From Sulfitobacter guttiformis (GTDB taxonomy: Bacteria > Pseudomonadota > Alphaproteobacteria > Rhodobacterales > Rhodobacteraceae): a stretch of 64,000 nt of DNA. This document shows positions 60,337 to 64,000 of the stretch, piece by piece. Under the pieces are notes generated by a model. The model made no database searches. It was given only the letters and a program-made list of their open reading frames with translations, and was not told the DNA's origin. The translations under genes and the position numbers were made by a program. Numbering within the stretch: the first letter of the stretch is position 1; each line of letters opens with the position of its first letter. The stretch covers positions 682,001 through 746,000 of the forward strand of contig NZ_RAQK01000002.1 of the NCBI RefSeq assembly GCF_003610455.1. The letters run 5' to 3'.

Positions 60337-61926
60337 ATGAGCAGCACACAACCGGCGTTTACCCTCAAGGATCTGGACGGGGCCGCGCACAGCCTGCCCG
60401 AGGATCGCTACAGTCTGATCTGTTTTGTCAAGGAAGACTGCGAGACGTGCAATACCGCAGCACCGGTTCTGGAGGCCTTGCATTCCGCCTACGCAAGCAA
60501 GGTCACCACCGTTTTGATTGCGCAATCGGGAGCACAGAATGCCACCTATGCGGCGCGCCATGCCCTCACGATGCCAGTGCTTGACGATACCGCCTGCAAA
60601 GCGGCGTTCGACTGGGATATCGAGAGCGTCCCTTCGGTCTTCTGGATCAACGATGAAGGCGTGGTTGTGAGTAAATTCGAGGGGTTCATCCGCCCCGACT
60701 GGGAGGCGCTTGCCGCTGATATGAGCGCGGCAACCGCGCTGCCCGCTGCCCAGATAGACTGGAGCGCCCTGCCCGCGTGGCGACCCGGATGCGGATCAAA
60801 ACACCTCGACCCTGCCGTCTATGATAAATTGCGCGCAGAGGTCGACGGCAGCCCGATCCGCGCGCGCAAGATTGAAGTTGCGATCAGCGATGATGTGTCG
60901 GAATTCATGTTCGATCAGGGGTTCTCGGACGGCTTGCCACTGGTACCGCCCACACCAGAGCGGGTTATGCGGATGTTGGGCGGAACTCACCGTGATGCGC
61001 AGGACGTGATTGCGACCGTGCCCCCCAACATGGGGCTGGCCACTGTCGAGAAAATTGCAATCAATGCGGTGATGGCAGGGTGCAAGCCTGAATACCTGCC
61101 CGTAATCATCGCCGCTGTCGAGGCGGTATGCACCGATGAGTTCAACATCCACGGCGTTACCGCCACCACCATGGGTGCGGCCCCTGTTATGGTGATCAAC
61201 GGACCCATTCGCGACAGGATCGGCATGAACAAGGGCCTTGGTGCGTTGGGCGCGGGCAACCGCGCCAATGCCACCATCGGACGCGCCTTGCGCCTTGTGG
61301 TTCGTAATGTGGGCGGTGCGGCTACGGGCGGTGTTGAGCGTTCGGTGCTTGGCAACCCGATGAAATTTACGATGTGTTTTGCAGAGCACGAAGAACGCTC
61401 CCCCTGGCCTGCCCTGCACGTCGAGCGCGGGTTTGAGCCCGAGGATTCCGTCGTCACGGTGTTTGCGATGACCGGTGGTCCTGTACATATTGTTGACCAG
61501 ACTTCGCGGGCGCCGGACCAGATCGCAGGCTCTCTTGGCCTCGGGCTCGAAGGAGTGTTTTTGCCGAAGCTGCGCAATCTTCCCGTCGATGCCCTTTTGG
61601 TGGTCTGCCCCGAACATATCGACACCCTGATGCGCGAGGGGGAGTATTCAAAGGAGCGGCTACGCGACCGCATTCAGGAAGCCACGATGCGCCCTTTATC
61701 GGACATGGTTCAGGACGCTTACAGTGGCGCGGGCATTCCGCCCGACAAGGCGGCGCAGATGGGTCCCGAAGCGCTGGCACAACGCGTGCCAAAATTTGCG
61801 GGCACCGAATTCATCCACATCGTAGTTGCCGGATCGGACGCAGGTAAATTCTCGTCCGCGTTCCACGGCTGGGCAACTGGCGAAGTTGGATCGATTGCAG
61901 TGTCCAAAAAAATCGACTTGGGCTAA
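60337..61926 (+). CDS. Thioredoxin-domain fusion protein beside the UGSC selenoprotein
   Basis: The 529-residue protein begins with a thioredoxin/peroxiredoxin-like domain (about residues 6-130; CETC in FVKEDCETCNTAAPV, and the cis-Pro region VPSVFWINDEG). A second domain of about 370 residues follows (from RPGCGSKHLDP near 150; GFSDGLPLVPPTPERVMRML; TATTMGAAPVMVINGPI; GALGAGNRANATIGRALR) that I know only as conserved and uncharacterised. A GGGAG site precedes the ATG. It ends 35 bases before the selenoprotein gene. The redox domain makes a role in reducing or working with that selenoprotein plausible. Confidence 0.8.
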   Translation: MSSTQPAFTLKDLDGAAHSLPEDRYSLICFVKEDCETCNTAAPVLEALHSAYASKVTTVLIAQSGAQNATYAARHALTMPVLDDTACKAAFDWDIESVPSVFWINDEGVVVSKFEGFIRPDWEALAADMSAATALPAAQIDWSALPAWRPGCGSKHLDPAVYDKLRAEVDGSPIRARKIEVAISDDVSEFMFDQGFSDGLPLVPPTPERVMRMLGGTHRDAQDVIATVPPNMGLATVEKIAINAVMAGCKPEYLPVIIAAVEAVCTDEFNIHGVTATTMGAAPVMVINGPIRDRIGMNKGLGALGAGNRANATIGRALRLVVRNVGGAATGGVERSVLGNPMKFTMCFAEHEERSPWPALHVERGFEPEDSVVTVFAMTGGPVHIVDQTSRAPDQIAGSLGLGLEGVFLPKLRNLPVDALLVVCPEHIDTLMREGEYSKERLRDRIQEATMRPLSDMVQDAYSGAGIPPDKAAQMGPEALAQRVPKFAGTEFIHIVVAGSDAGKFSSAFHGWATGEVGSIAVSKKIDLG

Positions 61927-61961
61927 AATCGGGGCTAGGCTGCCCCCAGAGGAGGAGCAAT

Positions 61962-62489
61962 ATGACGATAATTCTCGACCCCACGGACGAACGTAAACCC
62001 GTGGAGCGACAAATAACCGAGCGCAATGGCACCCTGACGGGTGTCATAGGCCTGCTGGACATCAGCAAGCCGCGCGGCAATGTGTTTCTGGACGAGTTGG
62101 AAAGCCTGCTCGTCAAGCACGATGCCGGAATATCGGTGCGCCGATACATGAAGCCCACATTCGCCAAGCCCTGCCCAGACGTCCTGCGTCAGCAGATGCG
62201 TGACGAATGCAACTTTGTGATCGAAGCGCTGGCCGACTGAGGATCCTGTACGACGTGCAGTATGCACGACAATTTCTGGTTTGAAACCCAGGGGATCCCG
62301 GCAGTCGCCATCGCCTCGAGCGAGTTCGGCCAGGCCGCAATCGCGCAACGTAGCGCGCTTGGCATGAACGATGCGCGCTATCTCCTTGTGCCACATCCGA
62401 TACAGGATGCCACGGACGACGAGATGCGGACAAAAGCGCAAGAAGCGTTTGGCGATGTGCTCAAGGCGCTGACGCAGAACGATACGTAA
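61962..62489 (+). CDS. UGSC-family selenoprotein (Sec encoded by in-frame TGA)
   Basis: The frame starts at an ATG behind GGAGGAG and reads through a TGA at 62238-62240 to TAA at 62487, giving 175 residues with Sec at 93. The context is ALAD-U-G-S-C-TTC, the defining U-G-S-C motif of this family, with C96 and C99 beside it. Both halves look like one protein (FVIEALAD before; SMHDNFWFETQGIPAVAIAS after). A hairpin just downstream of the TGA fits a bacterial SECIS, and selA, selB and selC lie just upstream. Gene callers that treat TGA as a stop would split or truncate it. The biochemical function is unknown; a redox or catalytic Sec is likely. Confidence 0.92.
62241..62268 (+). promoter_or_regulatory. 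Bacterial SECIS element within the UGSC gene
   Basis: Starting 13 bases after the TGA, CGTGCA (62254-62259) and TGCACG (62263-62268) form a perfect six-base stem around the loop GTA. It resembles the TGCA-loop-TGCA top of the E. coli fdhF SECIS in sequence and in distance from the TGA. This is where SelB would bind to direct Sec insertion. Confidence 0.75.
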
Positions 62490-62644
62490 ACGAAACGGGC
62501 GCGGGCATACAACATGGCCGCGCCCGAATTTCACGACGGGTCGAACCATACGAATGCGTATTGATTAGTGTTATTCGATTTTTGCTGACGGATGCCCGCG
62601 CGGATGCCACGGTACAGAGATGTACCTCAAAAGGATTCCGCCCC

Positions 62645-63559
62645 ATGACGCTTACAAAAATCTGCGACGGCCTCGATTTTCCTGAAGGACCTATCGCTAT
62701 GGCAGACGGTTCCGTGGTCCTTGTTGAAATCCGGCGACAGACGCTGTCACGGGTGCAACCTGACGGCCAAATCGAGGTAATTGCCGCGTTGGGCGGCGGC
62801 CCCAACGGCGCTGCTGTCGGGCCGGACGGGATGATCTATGTCTGCAACAATGGTGGTTTTGTCTGGACCCAAACGGACGGTATCACCCGCCCGATCGGCA
62901 CACCCGACGATTACATCAGCGGCTCGATCCAGCGGGTAGATCCCGCAACCGGTAATTTCGAAACCCTGTATGAAAGCTGTGACGGGGTACCCCTGCGCGG
63001 CCCAAACGATATCGTGTTTGACACCGAGGGCGGTTTTTACTTTACCGATTTGGGCAAATCGAACGCGGATTATGTCCATCACGGCGCATTCTATTATGCA
63101 AAAGCCGATGGTAGCGAAATCCGCCGCATGCAGTATCCCATGATCACTCCCAACGGCATCGGCCTGTCGCCTGACGGCAAAACAGTCCATGTCGCCGAGA
63201 CGCGCACAGGCCGCGTCTGGAGCTTTGATCTGATCGGACCGGGCAAGATCGCCCCTTTGCCCTTTAACATGCCGGGGCGTCTGCTCACCACCCTCCCCGA
63301 CTACCAGTTGCTCGACAGTCTTGCCGTGCAGGCGGATGGCAAGATTTGTGTGGCCACCCTGATGCGCGGAGGTGTGAGTGTCGTCCCCGTAGACGGAGGA
63401 CCGGTGGAGTTCATGAGCGTGCCGGGGGATCCCTACATCACCAACATCTGTTTTGGGGGGGAAGATATGCGCGATGCGTGGATCACCGCGTCGGGGACGG
63501 GATGCTTGTACCATACCCGCTGGCCCGCCGCGGGATTGAAGCTTAATTATAACGCTTGA
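62645..63559 (+). CDS. SMP-30/gluconolactonase-family protein
   Basis: The 304-residue protein is a six-bladed propeller of the SMP-30/gluconolactonase/LRE family (DFPEGPIAMADGSVVLVEIR; GPNDIVFDTEGGFYFTDLG; TPNGIGLSPDGKTVHVAET). The metal-binding Glu and Asn positions are visible in those blocks. It probably hydrolyses a lactone. The ATG follows AAAGGA; the frame upstream is not used. It lies 155 bases after the selenoprotein gene and may belong to the same catabolic set. Confidence 0.88.
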   Translation: MTLTKICDGLDFPEGPIAMADGSVVLVEIRRQTLSRVQPDGQIEVIAALGGGPNGAAVGPDGMIYVCNNGGFVWTQTDGITRPIGTPDDYISGSIQRVDPATGNFETLYESCDGVPLRGPNDIVFDTEGGFYFTDLGKSNADYVHHGAFYYAKADGSEIRRMQYPMITPNGIGLSPDGKTVHVAETRTGRVWSFDLIGPGKIAPLPFNMPGRLLTTLPDYQLLDSLAVQADGKICVATLMRGGVSVVPVDGGPVEFMSVPGDPYITNICFGGEDMRDAWITASGTGCLYHTRWPAAGLKLNYNA

Positions 63560-63568
63560 TTTGCGATC

Positions 63569-64000
63569 TTAAACTGGCGGACGCTGCCTGCGGCGCACAC
63601 TTACCAGCAGGCCAACGGTCAGCAAAACCAGCGCGCAGATGCTGACCACGTTCAGGCTTTCTCCAAGGATGACTGCGCCCAGAATGCCGCCAACCCCTGG
63701 CACTGCCGCGAGGATCGAGGAGGTATTGGCTGTCCCGATGGTCCGAGAGGCATGTGCGATAAACAGCAACCCCATGAGATTGGGGACAAACCCCTGATAG
63801 ACGGCTTGCAACAGCAATGGACCCATGGGCACATCGGCAAAGCCGGATGGCAGGAAAACTGCCCAGACCGGAAGATATACTGCCGCATTTACAATTGTGC
63901 CGCAAAAAATGATTTGCATCGCGCCCAGTTTCCAGCGCTCTGATAAAATCACGTAGAACGAAAAGAACACCGCACCCACAACAAACAGTAAATCCCCGAT
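63569..64000 (-). CDS. DMT-superfamily (EamA) transporter, partial
   Basis: The minus-strand frame is open to the window edge and gives at least five membrane helices with the EamA pattern (GDLLFVVGAVFFSFYVILSE; NTSSILAAVPGVGGILGAVI; LGESLNVVSICALVLLTVG) and a basic C-terminus. This is the second half of a ten-helix drug/metabolite exporter. The N-terminal half lies outside the window. Confidence 0.85.
   Translation of the reverse strand: MGDLLFVVGAVFFSFYVILSERWKLGAMQIIFCGTIVNAAVYLPVWAVFLPSGFADVPMGPLLLQAVYQGFVPNLMGLLFIAHASRTIGTANTSSILAAVPGVGGILGAVILGESLNVVSICALVLLTVGLLVSVRRRQRPPV

Overview
The window looks like the chromosome of a marine-type alphaproteobacterium of the Rhodobacterales (Roseobacter group). 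The basis is gene content, not a database match: a PhoX phosphatase behind a Pho box, pobA-pcaHG, TAXI-type TRAP transport, an amide/urea ABC transporter with formamidase, ArsJ arsenic resistance, and many tight ATGA/TGATG gene overlaps. Two blocks read as ordinary core sequence (1-9.4 kb and 43.7-64 kb). The stretch between them reads as accessory DNA.

Left core block (1-9.4 kb): a photolyase/cryptochrome-like FAD protein; phoX with an intact Pho box but a TGA in place of a conserved Trp codon; the pobA-pcaHG operon (4-hydroxybenzoate to protocatechuate to ring cleavage); convergent kynA-kynU (tryptophan breakdown); a sulfotransferase-like gene; and tRNA-Thr(UGU).

Accessory block (9.47-43.5 kb): it starts at the tRNA-Thr 3' end with a decayed tyrosine integrase, cut by an IS21-type istB fragment fused to a piece of hsdM. 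A matching C-terminal hsdR fragment lies 10 kb further on. Between the two type I restriction-modification remnants sits a glycan-type cargo that looks AT-richer: a GH43-like propeller, three sulfotransferase-like genes (one broken), WbqC, GT2, a NeuD-type acyltransferase, a DegT aminotransferase and a broken radical SAM gene. Next comes an amide module: a transporter-histidine kinase-receiver fusion and a LuxR response regulator, divergent from urtABCDE-fmdA-fmdB, with a perfect 20-bp dyad in the shared promoter region. A metal/arsenic module follows: an ArsR-ArsC fusion, GAPDH and ArsJ, then an ABC exporter, and a CDF metal exporter with a divergent MerR regulator. Its intergenic gaps carry a repeat family built on GACCTTMGCYGC. 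At 43.4 kb a 121-bp imperfect copy of the tRNA-Thr-proximal sequence recurs in direct orientation, which suggests the far edge of an old island or stacked integrations.

Right core block (43.7-64 kb): katG divergent from oxyR, a small secreted Gly/Ala-rich protein, an acyl-CoA synthetase and an ArsC/Spx-like protein. Then, almost unbroken on the + strand, come a TAXI-TRAP transporter, an AMP-forming acyl-CoA ligase, a ThDP enzyme, selA, selB, tRNA-Sec (selC), a thioredoxin-domain fusion protein, a selenoprotein whose in-frame TGA encodes the U of a U-G-S-C motif, and an SMP-30-like lactonase. This last run is the most interesting part of the window: a complete selenocysteine decoding set beside a real selenoprotein gene, embedded in what looks like a catabolic pathway for an unknown organic acid.

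Several genes carry single in-frame stops (phoX, integrase, a sulfotransferase, radical SAM, hsdR). Only the UGSC gene has the context of a programmed Sec codon; the others look like nonsense mutations or sequence errors.
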